Positions 46,080 through 54,226 of a DNA stretch of 64,000 nt are shown here, piece by piece; the stretch's first letter is position 1; every line of letters begins with the position of its first letter. Below the pieces are notes generated by a model, which had not been told where the DNA came from, ran no database searches, and saw only the letters and a program-made list of their open reading frames with translations. The stretch is from Levilactobacillus senmaizukei DSM 21775 = NBRC 103853. GTDB taxonomy: Bacteria > Bacillota > Bacilli > Lactobacillales > Lactobacillaceae. Made by a program: the position numbers and the translations under genes. Location of the stretch: the NCBI RefSeq assembly GCF_001592085.1, contig NZ_BCWD01000009.1, forward strand, positions 1-64,000. Reading direction: 5' to 3'.

Positions 46080-46603
46080 GATAAAATGTACATGGGAGCA
46101 ACCATTTTTGCTGGATTCGTTTTTTGGTATTAACCACAGATTATAATTGTTCCCATTATAAGGTAATCGATAGAGATAATTACTCACAATGTTCTACCTA
46201 ATCCTTTGTCCTAATACGTTTTCACAATATCATTTCACATGAAAATCCCGCTCGACGATTTTCTAAAAGACTAACGACCCAATCAAAAAAACTTTTAAAA
46301 TTTTAAATCATTTTATCCATTTATGTCAAACTGTCACTCACATAATTTATGTATAAATCACAAAATCAGGTAATTCCGATCACCGACAGATCGCGGCTGC
46401 GTTTCAAGGCCATAATTGATCATAGGGGCGACAAGTGCCTAATCCCAACAATCGTTACTAGCAATGAAAACTCATTTTATCAATAATTATTGAACTTACA
46501 GATGTAGTTGCTATATAATTAGCCTATGGTTACGATTCGTCATAATTGTCACACAACCAAATTTTGTTGTCTTTTTATTCGACAGGGTTATGGAAGCTTT
46601 GGC
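46080..46603. other. AT-rich intergenic region between divergent genes
   Basis: No gene is seen. A plus-strand promoter-like pair TTGAAC (46490-46495) and TATAAT (46514-46519) with 18-bp spacer could serve ohrR or an unseen RNA. Low GC resembles the region upstream of the left-edge adhesin. Confidence 0.4.
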
Positions 46604-46632
46604 TTGCAAGTGGCAATTTAATTGTATACAAT
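46604..46632 (+). promoter_or_regulatory. ohrR promoter with palindromic operator
   Basis: TTGCAA (46604-46609) and TACAAT (46627-46632) are 17 bp apart. The -10 lies inside a perfect 12-bp palindrome, ATTGTATACAAT (46621-46632), typical of MarR/OhrR operators, so repression by the encoded protein is likely. Confidence 0.65.
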
Positions 46633-46665
46633 ACTCTCGAAAGTAATTGAAAGGAGGCCTGTGCC

Positions 46666-47145
46666 ATGTCAAAAGTTTCACCAGTACTGTTGGACGAACA
46701 ACTCTGTTTCTCCATTTATTCTGCTAGTAAGAAGTTTAATCACTTTTATCAGAGTGCCCTGGCACCCTTTGGGTTAACTTACCCTCAATATATTGCCCTC
46801 TTAGTCTTGTGGGAAGATGCCCCACTCACCGTTCATCAATTGGGCGATCGGCTTGAACTCGACAGCGGAACGTTGACCCCTCTGTTAAAACGTTTGGAAA
46901 AACAAGGTTGGGTTGAACGGGTCCGGAGTCGGACAGACGAACGTCAAGTACTCATTCATCTTACTGATATGGCAGCGGCTAAGCGTGACGAAGTCTACAC
47001 GCGAATTGGTCAGTGCCAGTCACTGTTAGGCATGTCCGATGATGAAATCAACATTATGATGACCGAATTGGTGACGGTCAAACAACAACTGGATGACGTC
47101 AGCAACCAACGTAAGATTGCTAAGGAAGTCGATAAGCGTATTTAG
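46666..47145 (+). CDS. MarR family regulator, OhrR-like
   Basis: The 159-residue protein starts with the OhrR-type LLDEQLCFSIYSASKKFNHFY, where the single reactive Cys (Cys14) senses organic peroxides in Bacillus OhrR. The winged helix is in LTVHQLGDRLELDSGTLTPLLKRLEKQGWV with wing RSRTDERQVLIHLT. No ohr peroxidase gene is in view, so its target may be elsewhere. AGGAGG precedes the ATG. A terminator followed it until an IS split that hairpin. Confidence 0.85.
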   Translation: MSKVSPVLLDEQLCFSIYSASKKFNHFYQSALAPFGLTYPQYIALLVLWEDAPLTVHQLGDRLELDSGTLTPLLKRLEKQGWVERVRSRTDERQVLIHLTDMAAAKRDEVYTRIGQCQSLLGMSDDEINIMMTELVTVKQQLDDVSNQRKIAKEVDKRI

Positions 47146-47187
47146 GGCTTCTTTATAAAAGGCTCGCAATTCTTCTTGTGCAATAGT

Positions 47188-47247
47188 CCCCTTAAGGTTG
47201 ATAGATGAAATACTATAATTCATCTGTTAACTTTAAGGGGATTTTTC
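47188..47247 (+). promoter_or_regulatory. IS left-end hairpin that sequesters the orfA SD
   Basis: Arms 47188-47209 and 47219-47240 pair almost fully around ATACTATAA, followed by ATTTTTC. The 3' arm contains AAGGGG, the orfA ribosome binding site. Transcripts entering from ohrR would terminate or hide the SD. Confidence 0.65.
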
Positions 47248-47248
47248 T

Positions 47249-47932
47249 ATGCCTAGAACTAGATTTACAGCTATGGAGAAGCTTGATATTTTAACTGGTC
47301 TATCACAGACCAACCTAACCAGAGCCAAATACCTTGAGCGACACGGTATTCATCGCTCTACTATTCGGACCTGGAAGGAACACTACAAACGTGAAGGCCT
47401 CGACGGCCTAGAAGAACGTCACAGCTGGACACGTTACAGTGAAGAGGCCAAACGACAAGCCGTAGAAACGTATCTAAATGGCAAGGATAGTTTAGCTGAA
47501 ATTCGTAATCGTTTTGGATTGAGGAGCACTAAGCAACTTCGCGACTGGATCAATAAATTCCAGTATAATGGGACCAATAAATCATTGACGGCTACGCCGT
47601 CAAGAAGGCAGGTCCGCATTATGAGTCGTAAAACGACATTCGAAGAACGAATTAAGATTGTGGAGTACGTCACGGCTGGAAAGCATTCGTACTCTCAAGC
47701 AGCTGAACACTTCAACGTTTCTTACCAACAGGTAAGATCCTGGGTTCTCAAATCTAAAGATGGTGGCTATAAGACATTAAAGGATAGGCGTGGACGCACT
47801 AAACCAATTGAAGAGATGACTGAGGTTGAACGTCTAAAGTTAGAGAATCGTCAACTAAAGTCCCAGCTCAAGGAACAGGAGGTAATGGAGTTCTTCGCAA
47901 AAAAATTCCGAGAACTACAGAACAAGGAGTGA
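47249..47932 (+). CDS. IS3-family OrfA, helix-turn-helix protein
   Basis: The 227-residue protein has two HTH segments (LTRAKYLERHGIHRSTIRTWKEHYK and YSQAAEHFNVSYQQVRSWVLKSK) and a C-terminal leucine-zipper-like tail (VERLKLENRQLKSQLKEQEVMEFF), as in IS150-type InsJ. It binds the IS ends and fuses to OrfB by frameshifting. Its stop overlaps the orfB GTG. Confidence 0.9.
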   Translation: MPRTRFTAMEKLDILTGLSQTNLTRAKYLERHGIHRSTIRTWKEHYKREGLDGLEERHSWTRYSEEAKRQAVETYLNGKDSLAEIRNRFGLRSTKQLRDWINKFQYNGTNKSLTATPSRRQVRIMSRKTTFEERIKIVEYVTAGKHSYSQAAEHFNVSYQQVRSWVLKSKDGGYKTLKDRRGRTKPIEEMTEVERLKLENRQLKSQLKEQEVMEFFAKKFRELQNKE

Positions 47933-48826
47933 ACGCCCAACATAAATTAGTATTCCAGACGATCCAGGAACTCGGTCCACTGATTCATGGAGCCCAAGCC
48001 ATTATCCTTCGAAAAGTGGGTCTATCTCGCCAAGCATTTAATCAATGGCTTCATCGTGAAGAAACCCCTTGGGAGCAACAAGAAACGTTACTCAAACAAA
48101 AGGTACTTCTGCATTTCAACAAGCATCGGCAAAGAATTGCTGCAGGAAAACTGAAAATTTACCTCGACCATGATACGGAACTCAACTTTTATGTCTCCCC
48201 TAAGCGTGTTAAGCGGCTTATGACCCTCCTCCATCTCAAGTGTCAAAGTAGAGTGAAGAAACATCATCATGTGAAGCAAGCTGAACAAGAATTGCGAGAT
48301 AACGTATTAAACCAGCGGTTTAATATGACAACTAAACCAAATGAAGTGTGGCTATCGGACGCCACTGAGGTTCATTATGGTATCAATGGCGAGTACAAGG
48401 CCCGTTTATGTGGGGTACTTGATCTACATGGCAGGTACCTTTTATCTTACAATCTGAGCGTCACTGAAACTAGTGACGCAATGATTGAGACCTTCAAACG
48501 AGCTTTCAACAAAGCTGGAGAAGCTCATCCAATTTGTCCATACGGACCGTGGCTCGGCATACACTTCCAAGGACTTTAATAGCCTGATGACCGAACACAA
48601 AGTTATTCGGAGTATGTCACGACCAGGAACACCGTACGATAACGCTCCAATGGAGCGTTGGTGGAACGAATTCAAGTCAAACTGGTTGGACAGCCATCCA
48701 TTGCCTAAGACTAGGGAAGAGCTAATTAGGCTCATCGAGGAAGGCATTTACTACTTCAACTACATCGATCGCACAGCACAAAGAAACGGCTCCACCGCGG
48801 TTGAATACCGTGGTGAGGCCGCTTGA
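47929..48826 (+). pseudogene. IS3-family OrfB transposase, frameshifted
   Basis: The first part (47929-48579) encodes an HTH_21-like start and the first catalytic Asp in WLSDATEVHYG. At 48533-48535 an extra T in AATTTG shifts the frame. The second Asp (VHTDRGSAYTS) and the Glu (PMERWWNEFKSNW) are in the next frame to 48826. Removing one T restores HPIVHTDRGSAY, so this copy is very probably inactive. Confidence 0.88.
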
Positions 48827-48911
48827 GTAAAGACGCTAAAATTATAGTATTTCATCTGTCAACTTGACAGGGACTAGTACATTGAATTGCGAGCCTTTTT
48901 TCGATTACTTC

Positions 48912-49598
48912 CTATTTGATTTTAAGACTAAGTAGCATCAACCCTACTGCGATCAGGTTATTAAATGCGTGAAGGATAATCGTACTCTGCAGCTTGTCCG
49001 TCTTACGGTAAACATAGGCAAAGGTGCCCCCCATCACTGCATAGATGACCCAGCTAACCGGATTATCACTCATATGAGGGATCGAGAATACCGCCCCACT
49101 AATCATGACTGGCAACCAAAATGACTTCTGTGAGAAACAGCCGTCAAGTAAAACCCCTCTGAAAGTGAGCTCCTCCACCACTGGTGATGCTAGAACCACC
49201 GTGATGCTTAACATGATCATGGTCAATGAACTCCGACCCATGATTTGTGAGATGGCCTGGTTATTGGCCGTACTCGTTTCATGATAAAGCAGGCTATTCA
49301 CGATTCCCAAAACGGCTTCCACTAATAAGATGAACCCATAGGCTCGAACCATCAACCACCAGTCTTTGCCGGTTAGCCGTTGCCACGGCCGAGGACGAAA
49401 ATGACGCCAGGCCCAGAAACCGATGAATGCAGTCAAAACAAATCCCACAATATAAAGAACACACCAGCCAACCAGCTGCCAAGTCGACCCCTGCTTCAGA
49501 AACATCGTCGGTAGCTGAACGAAATTTAATAGCACCAAGAGAATCATGACCCATCCCCAACCGCTAAAACCACCGATTTTCCATAATTTAGTCTTCAA
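48912..49598 (-). CDS. CPBP family intramembrane metalloprotease
   Basis: The 228-residue multi-pass protein has the CPBP/Abi motif EELTFRGVLL and later SGAVFSIPHMSDNP and HAFNNLIAVG, the conserved Glu-Glu, His and His-Asn positions. Members include Rce1-like proteases, often linked to bacteriocin immunity. The likely start is TTG at 49598, with AAGGAA seven bases upstream; longer frames lack an SD. Confidence 0.82.
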   Translation of the reverse strand: MKTKLWKIGGFSGWGWVMILLVLLNFVQLPTMFLKQGSTWQLVGWCVLYIVGFVLTAFIGFWAWRHFRPRPWQRLTGKDWWLMVRAYGFILLVEAVLGIVNSLLYHETSTANNQAISQIMGRSSLTMIMLSITVVLASPVVEELTFRGVLLDGCFSQKSFWLPVMISGAVFSIPHMSDNPVSWVIYAVMGGTFAYVYRKTDKLQSTIILHAFNNLIAVGLMLLSLKIK

Positions 49599-49788
49599 TT
49601 GTTCGTTCCTTCCCTTTTTGTTGTCCAACCTTACTAACATGGTCAAAGTAGCCGATCCCATCAGCCCGCGCTTTCCATTAGTTAGTAACTTTGACGTCCA
49701 GTTATTATATATTTTTTGATAGCAATTTCATAAAATGTGCGGTACTATATGGTTGCGGGCATGTTTAAGGAAACTTTTACTTGTTCGT

Positions 49789-49924
49789 GAGGTTTCTGTC
49801 CTCATTCAACAGACAGATTTCATTTTACTCCCCCAAAGTAGATGAAATTTTTTACAACATAATCCCCCAATTATGTTGTAACCTTACTCTTTGGCCATTG
49901 CGACTTATCGTAATGGCTTTTTTT
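49789..49924 (+). ncRNA. Candidate small RNA with C-rich hairpin loops and terminator
   Basis: No gene is seen here on the plus strand. Hairpin 2 (49817-49848) pairs ATTTCAT/ATGAAAT and ACT/AGT around loop CCCCCAA. Hairpin 3 is a perfect 12-bp stem (49852-49863/49870-49881) with loop CCCCCA. A strong terminator follows (GCCATTGCGA/TCGTAATGGC, 49894-49917, then seven T). A weaker 5' hairpin (49795-49813) exposes CCTC. The T-run exists only on the plus strand, which fixes the orientation. The 5' end and promoter are not certain. Repeated C-rich loops are the pairing seeds of several Gram-positive sRNAs that block Shine-Dalgarno sequences. Confidence 0.6.
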
Positions 49925-50156
49925 GTGTCGTTTTTTCATCAGCAAGGTCATCTTTTTCCGTTGTCATAGGACGATAGCGTCCCCAAGTCAGCCAAAGCGC
50001 GGCTAAGTCGGCTACCGTCGCCGCGATCATTCCCACCAGACCAATCAGTACTTTTAACCAGATTAACTTGGCCCAGGTCACCATTAACCAAATGGTTAGG
50101 CCGATGATTAACGTAGATAGTGGAATCATCCACAACCAAGCCTTAAACATCTTCAC
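49905..50156 (-). CDS. Small two-TM membrane protein of unknown function
   Basis: The protein of about 83 residues has two hydrophobic segments (WLWMIPLSTLIIGLTIWLMV and VLIGLVGMIAATVADLAALWL) and a charged tail. A GTG at 50156 has AAGGAG eight bases upstream; an ATG two codons later is also possible. Its 3' end overlaps the terminator of the candidate plus-strand RNA. I do not recognise a family. Confidence 0.6.
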   Translation of the reverse strand: MKMFKAWLWMIPLSTLIIGLTIWLMVTWAKLIWLKVLIGLVGMIAATVADLAALWLTWGRYRPMTTEKDDLADEKTTQKKPLR

Positions 50157-50252
50157 AAGCAATGCTCCTTCCCTGTCAATCACATATGTCAAATCTTACC
50201 ACGTTTACCCCCGTTATTCGAAGGAAAGTGACGAGATGGGTGCGTTCACTTC

Positions 50253-50268
50253 TGGAAACGGTTACAAT
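50253..50268 (+). promoter_or_regulatory. cre-like site overlapping the -10 of the hydroxyacid dehydrogenase gene
   Basis: TGGAAACGGTTACA (50253-50266) fits the core cre consensus TGNAANCGNWNNCW at every position. It overlaps a putative -10 TACAAT (50263-50268), a position for CcpA repression. Confidence 0.6.
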
Positions 50269-50305
50269 TGAACTGAGTTTAAATCTATTAAAGGAGTGAC
50301 CGTTT

Positions 50306-51265
50306 ATGAAGCAAGTATTAGTCACGGCACCAATCCCGACGAAGGCCTTAGCCATCCTAAAGGACGCCGGATTGGCGGTTGATAGTTATTCTGGCGAGGG
50401 CTTGATTACCAAGACAGAATTACTGCAGCGCATTCCCGGCAAGGACTTCTTAATTACACCACTATCAACCCACGTCGACGCAGAAGTCATTGACGCTGAC
50501 CCACAATTGAAGCTGATTGCAAACTACGGGGCCGGATTTAACAACATCGATACAGTCTATGCCCGCCAAAAAGGGATTCCCGTCACAAATACACCGGGAG
50601 TTTCGACTACTTCTACCGCCGAAGTGACCACGGGCCTCATCATCAGCTTGTCACACCGAATGATGGAAGGCGATCGGTTGATGCGGGGCGTCGGCTTTTC
50701 TGGTTGGTCACCACTGTTCTTCCTGGGACACGAATTGGCTGGAAAAACCTTAGGGATCGTTGGCATGGGCCAGATTGGCCAAGCCGTTGCTAAACGCATG
50801 GCGGCGTTTGACATGCACATCATCTACACACAACGCCATCCCTTGGCAGATGACGTCGCGGCCGCAATCCCGGCAAAATATGTGGATCTACCCGAACTGA
50901 TTAAGACGAGCGACGTGGTCACCCTACATTGTCCCTTGAATGAGGCCACTCATCATCTGATTGGTGCCACCGCCTTCGCTGATATGAAATCGAATGCGGT
51001 CTTGATCAATGCCGCTCGGGGCCCCGTCATCGATGAGGCCGCCCTACTGACAGCCTTACATACTCACGCTATCAGTGGTGCGGCACTGGATGTCTACGAA
51101 GCAGAACCCAACGTTGCCGATGGCTTCAAGGCCTTGGATAACGTGATCCTAACGCCACATATTGGCAACGCAACCGTTGAAGCTCGTGACGCCATGGCCG
51201 ATATTGTTGCCAACAATGCCGTCCGGGTTGCCAACAACGATGCCCCTTTGTACATCGTCAATTAA
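50306..51265 (+). CDS. D-isomer-specific 2-hydroxyacid dehydrogenase
   Basis: The 319-residue protein has the NAD-binding motif GIVGMGQIGQAVA, catalytic Arg in INAARGPVID, Glu in YEAEP and His in LTPHIGNAT. It resembles the glyoxylate/hydroxypyruvate reductase branch rather than D-lactate dehydrogenase. Substrate is uncertain. AAAGGAG precedes the ATG. It is probably under glucose repression through the cre-like site. Confidence 0.9.
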   Translation: MKQVLVTAPIPTKALAILKDAGLAVDSYSGEGLITKTELLQRIPGKDFLITPLSTHVDAEVIDADPQLKLIANYGAGFNNIDTVYARQKGIPVTNTPGVSTTSTAEVTTGLIISLSHRMMEGDRLMRGVGFSGWSPLFFLGHELAGKTLGIVGMGQIGQAVAKRMAAFDMHIIYTQRHPLADDVAAAIPAKYVDLPELIKTSDVVTLHCPLNEATHHLIGATAFADMKSNAVLINAARGPVIDEAALLTALHTHAISGAALDVYEAEPNVADGFKALDNVILTPHIGNATVEARDAMADIVANNAVRVANNDAPLYIVN

Positions 51266-51275
51266 ATTGTCTTCC

Positions 51276-51308
51276 AAGTGTCCGTCACAAAATGGCGAAC
51301 ACTTTTTT
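51276..51308 (+). terminator. Terminator of the hydroxyacid dehydrogenase gene
   Basis: AAGTGT and ACACTT arms with an inner CG/CG extension are followed by TTTTTT. Confidence 0.75.
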
Positions 51309-51498
51309 AAATTCATTTTTAGTAAACGATGAGCTCGCCTAACAATTCTGCAATCGGTTGCATTTCCGCCATAACAACAATTATAACGTAGCAATTTTTT
51401 ATGATTTTCAACGTGAATAATTGCGTTCGACCGTCATGTCCCCTAGAATTAGAAATGAATGAACTTTTAATTGTTAGCAGGAAGGATGATGAGGAAGT

Positions 51499-54213
51499 TT
51501 GAAATTAATCACGCTACATGTTTTAGACGATTCACTCGAGGTTAATTATCAACCGACTGACAGTCCCACGCAGCGGCAATTTATTATTACGTATAACCCT
51601 GAACAGACAATTGGTGAAAATCTCGAGAACCTACGCACCAAACTCGCCGGCCTTGATGTCGACGGTGGGATCGTGGATAACGCCTTAAGTTATCCCTTTT
51701 CCGATACGGTCGTTGGGATTAATCACCAACGCATCGATATTGGTCTAGCGATAGCTAATATGCTGAATATTCCCGTGGTCAGTCGTCAAAGTATCGGTAA
51801 AGCAGGCATTAAGGCTGCCCTGAATACCAAGCGAGACTATTTAACCTGGCACTTGGACTACTACGGTCAGTACACCGGCAAACGCAATTACGGACAAGAG
51901 GCAATGCTAACGGTTGGCAACGGTTTCTTTGGTTTACGGGGTGCATACACTGAGGCTCATGCCGATGCGGACAACTATCCTGGCATGTATACCGCTGGTC
52001 TCTACGACCAACTCACAACCAATCTAAACGGCCGCAACGTTAAGAACGAAGATCTAGTTAATTTGCCTAATGCTCAATCCTTGTCGTTCGGTGTCGACCA
52101 TCAACCACCATTTCAAATTAAAGCCGCCGATATTCAAGATATTTATCGTAGCCTCGACCTACACACCGGGGTTCTGACCACGACTATGCTGGTGCAACTC
52201 TCAACGGGCCATTCGCTACAGATTGAAACCAAAAAGTTGGCTGACTTTAAGCACTGGCACCGACTCGGCATTCAATACCGCCTCACGCCATTAAACTTCT
52301 CAGGGACGGTTCAAATCTATTCGGCCATCGATGGCAGTGTTATTAATGATAACGTCGAACGCTACCGGGCCTTCGATCAACACCATGTCAAGGTTACCGG
52401 GACCAGCCAAAACGCCGATGCTATCTTTCTTGAAGGCCAAACACGGTCTTCGAAGGTTGACCTAGTCTTAGGTTCCCGTCTCACGGGTGCCGGTCAGGCC
52501 CTCACGCTACCAGACGCACAATTCCCCCATGCCGATCAACAAGCTCGACAAATGCGAACGATTGACGTTCAAGCCAACCAAACTTATACCTTTGAAAAAA
52601 TTGTCGTCCTATTCACAAGCCGAGAAACTCATGGCGACCTACTGGAACATGCTGCTAAGGAAAGCCAACTGGCCAGTTTTGAAGACACGCTTCGCAGCAG
52701 TACCAAGTACTGGCAAAGTCGCTGGGCTGACATGGATATCCAAATTGAACAGGATATGACGAGTCAAAAATTAATGCGGGTCAACTTATACCATCTCTTC
52801 TCGGCGGTTCAAGCCATTTCATCGGGTAAGATTGATGCCTCGATCAACGCTCGGGGACTCGATGGCGAAGCTTACCGTGGTCACGTGTTCTGGGATGAAA
52901 TGTTTGATCTGCCCGTGTTCACACTTCACGATCCCGAATTAACTCGGCAACTCCTACTGTATCGTTACCGACGCCTACCAGCAGCCAAGCAGAATGCGGC
53001 TGACGCCGGCTACGATGGCGCCATGTACCCGTGGCAATCCGGAACGACCGGCGATGAACAATCGCAAACGGTCCACCTGAATCCCTTAACCAACACCTGG
53101 GACCCGGATTACTCCTCTCTCCAACGCCACGTTTCCCTGGCAATTGCCTACAATGTGATCATGTATTGCCGAATCTCCGGCGATGAAGACTTCATGCAAA
53201 AGTATGGGTTAGAAATGCTGCAAGAAATTACCAAGTTCTGGATTAGCAAAGCTAAGTACGACGGTAAGACGAAGCGCTACACCATCGACGAGGTCATGGG
53301 ACCAGATGAATTTCATGAAAACTATCCCAATGCCTCGTCGACGGGCCTCGCCAACAACGCCTACACCAATCTCATGGTAACCTGGCTATTTAATCAGTTG
53401 ACAGCTATTCGCGACCAGCAACCAACCGCTGCCCTGAAGGCTATTGATACTAAGACTACCTTCACCTCGGCCGACATTAAACAGGTCCACGACATCAGTC
53501 ATCATCTTAAATTAGACCTGAACGATGATGCTATCATTGGACAATTTGAGGGCTACTTCAAGCTACCAACCCTTGATTTTCAAAAGTATCGCCAAAAGTA
53601 CGGCGACATTTCACGGATGGACCGCATCTTAAAAGCCGAAGGCAAGAGCCCCGATGCCTATCAAGTGGCCAAGCAAGCCGATGCCTTGATGGCTTTCTAT
53701 AGCTTAGATGCTACCGAGGTTGAATCTCTTATGACTCAGCTGGGCTATTCATTACCAAAAGGCGCCCTGCTCAAGAACCTGCAATTCTATCTTGATCGGA
53801 CCACCCACGGATCCACCCTGTCACGGGTCGTATATGCCGCTCTAACCGCGATGGCTGGTAACATGGACCAATCCTGGCAATTCTTCTCCCAAGCCCTACT
53901 GTCGGATTATTACGACATTCAGGGCGGGACCACTGCCGAGGGAATTCACCTGGGGGTCATGGGAGCCGTGACGTTCTTGGCCACCCGCTACTACGCTGGG
54001 ATCGATAGCCTGGCGTCTAAGTTAACCATCACCCCGCACCTGCCCCACGGCTGGAATCAAATTGCCTTCAAGCAGTTGATCCGGGGAATCCGATACACCT
54101 TTGAAATCACTCATCATCAAATCACCGTCACTGCGGACCAGGCGACGACGCTGAAAGTTATGACGAAATCCGTCGACTTAAAACCCAATGAGCCCGTCAC
54201 CATTACTTATTAA
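51499..54213 (+). CDS. GH65 disaccharide phosphorylase with N-terminal extension
   Basis: The 904-residue protein has a GH65 beta-sandwich and an (alpha/alpha)6 barrel: GNGFFGLRGAYTEAH, GLDGEAYRGHVFWDEMF, the general-acid region VMGPDEFHENYP near residue 603 and phosphate-binding THGSTLS. It is about 150 residues longer than classical maltose phosphorylase. The extra N-terminal domain (residues 1-110) is unfamiliar, and the catalytic loop carries an insert ending GLANNAYTN, as in uncharacterised GH65 enzymes. It probably cleaves an alpha-glucoside with phosphate to give beta-glucose 1-phosphate, used by the next gene. Start is TTG; the SD is poor, so the start is uncertain. Confidence 0.87.
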   Translation: MKLITLHVLDDSLEVNYQPTDSPTQRQFIITYNPEQTIGENLENLRTKLAGLDVDGGIVDNALSYPFSDTVVGINHQRIDIGLAIANMLNIPVVSRQSIGKAGIKAALNTKRDYLTWHLDYYGQYTGKRNYGQEAMLTVGNGFFGLRGAYTEAHADADNYPGMYTAGLYDQLTTNLNGRNVKNEDLVNLPNAQSLSFGVDHQPPFQIKAADIQDIYRSLDLHTGVLTTTMLVQLSTGHSLQIETKKLADFKHWHRLGIQYRLTPLNFSGTVQIYSAIDGSVINDNVERYRAFDQHHVKVTGTSQNADAIFLEGQTRSSKVDLVLGSRLTGAGQALTLPDAQFPHADQQARQMRTIDVQANQTYTFEKIVVLFTSRETHGDLLEHAAKESQLASFEDTLRSSTKYWQSRWADMDIQIEQDMTSQKLMRVNLYHLFSAVQAISSGKIDASINARGLDGEAYRGHVFWDEMFDLPVFTLHDPELTRQLLLYRYRRLPAAKQNAADAGYDGAMYPWQSGTTGDEQSQTVHLNPLTNTWDPDYSSLQRHVSLAIAYNVIMYCRISGDEDFMQKYGLEMLQEITKFWISKAKYDGKTKRYTIDEVMGPDEFHENYPNASSTGLANNAYTNLMVTWLFNQLTAIRDQQPTAALKAIDTKTTFTSADIKQVHDISHHLKLDLNDDAIIGQFEGYFKLPTLDFQKYRQKYGDISRMDRILKAEGKSPDAYQVAKQADALMAFYSLDATEVESLMTQLGYSLPKGALLKNLQFYLDRTTHGSTLSRVVYAALTAMAGNMDQSWQFFSQALLSDYYDIQGGTTAEGIHLGVMGAVTFLATRYYAGIDSLASKLTITPHLPHGWNQIAFKQLIRGIRYTFEITHHQITVTADQATTLKVMTKSVDLKPNEPVTITY

Positions 54214-54226
54214 AGGAGTGCTTTTT

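Larger units (their letters stand above)
47179..48881 (+). mobile_element. IS3-family (IS150-like) insertion sequence, 1703 bp
   Basis: Ends are TGCAATAGTCCC and, inverted, TGTACTAGTCCC; the imperfect inverted repeats continue for about 44 bp, including an identical AGATGAAATACTATAATT. TTG (47176-47178 and 48882-48884) is the 3-bp target duplication. It carries orfA and a frameshifted orfB with a DDE domain. An A7 run at 47899-47905 could be the slip site for the -1 frameshift that makes OrfAB. Confidence 0.9.
47157..48901. terminator. Convergent terminator split by the IS element
   Basis: The left arm AAAAGGCTCGCAATTC (47157-47172) and the right arm GAATTGCGAGCCTTTTTT (48884-48901) are exact complements apart from tract length. 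Removing the IS and one TTG copy restores a 12-bp stem with loop TTCTT between the convergent ohrR and CPBP genes. Confidence 0.85.

Noticed and set aside
48485-48826. Separate 113-codon transposase-like gene
   Set aside because: It is the 3' part of the frameshifted orfB, not an independent gene.
49781-49969. 62-codon plus-strand frame across the candidate sRNA
   Set aside because: It runs through stable hairpins and the terminator and has no SD, so it is a chance frame.
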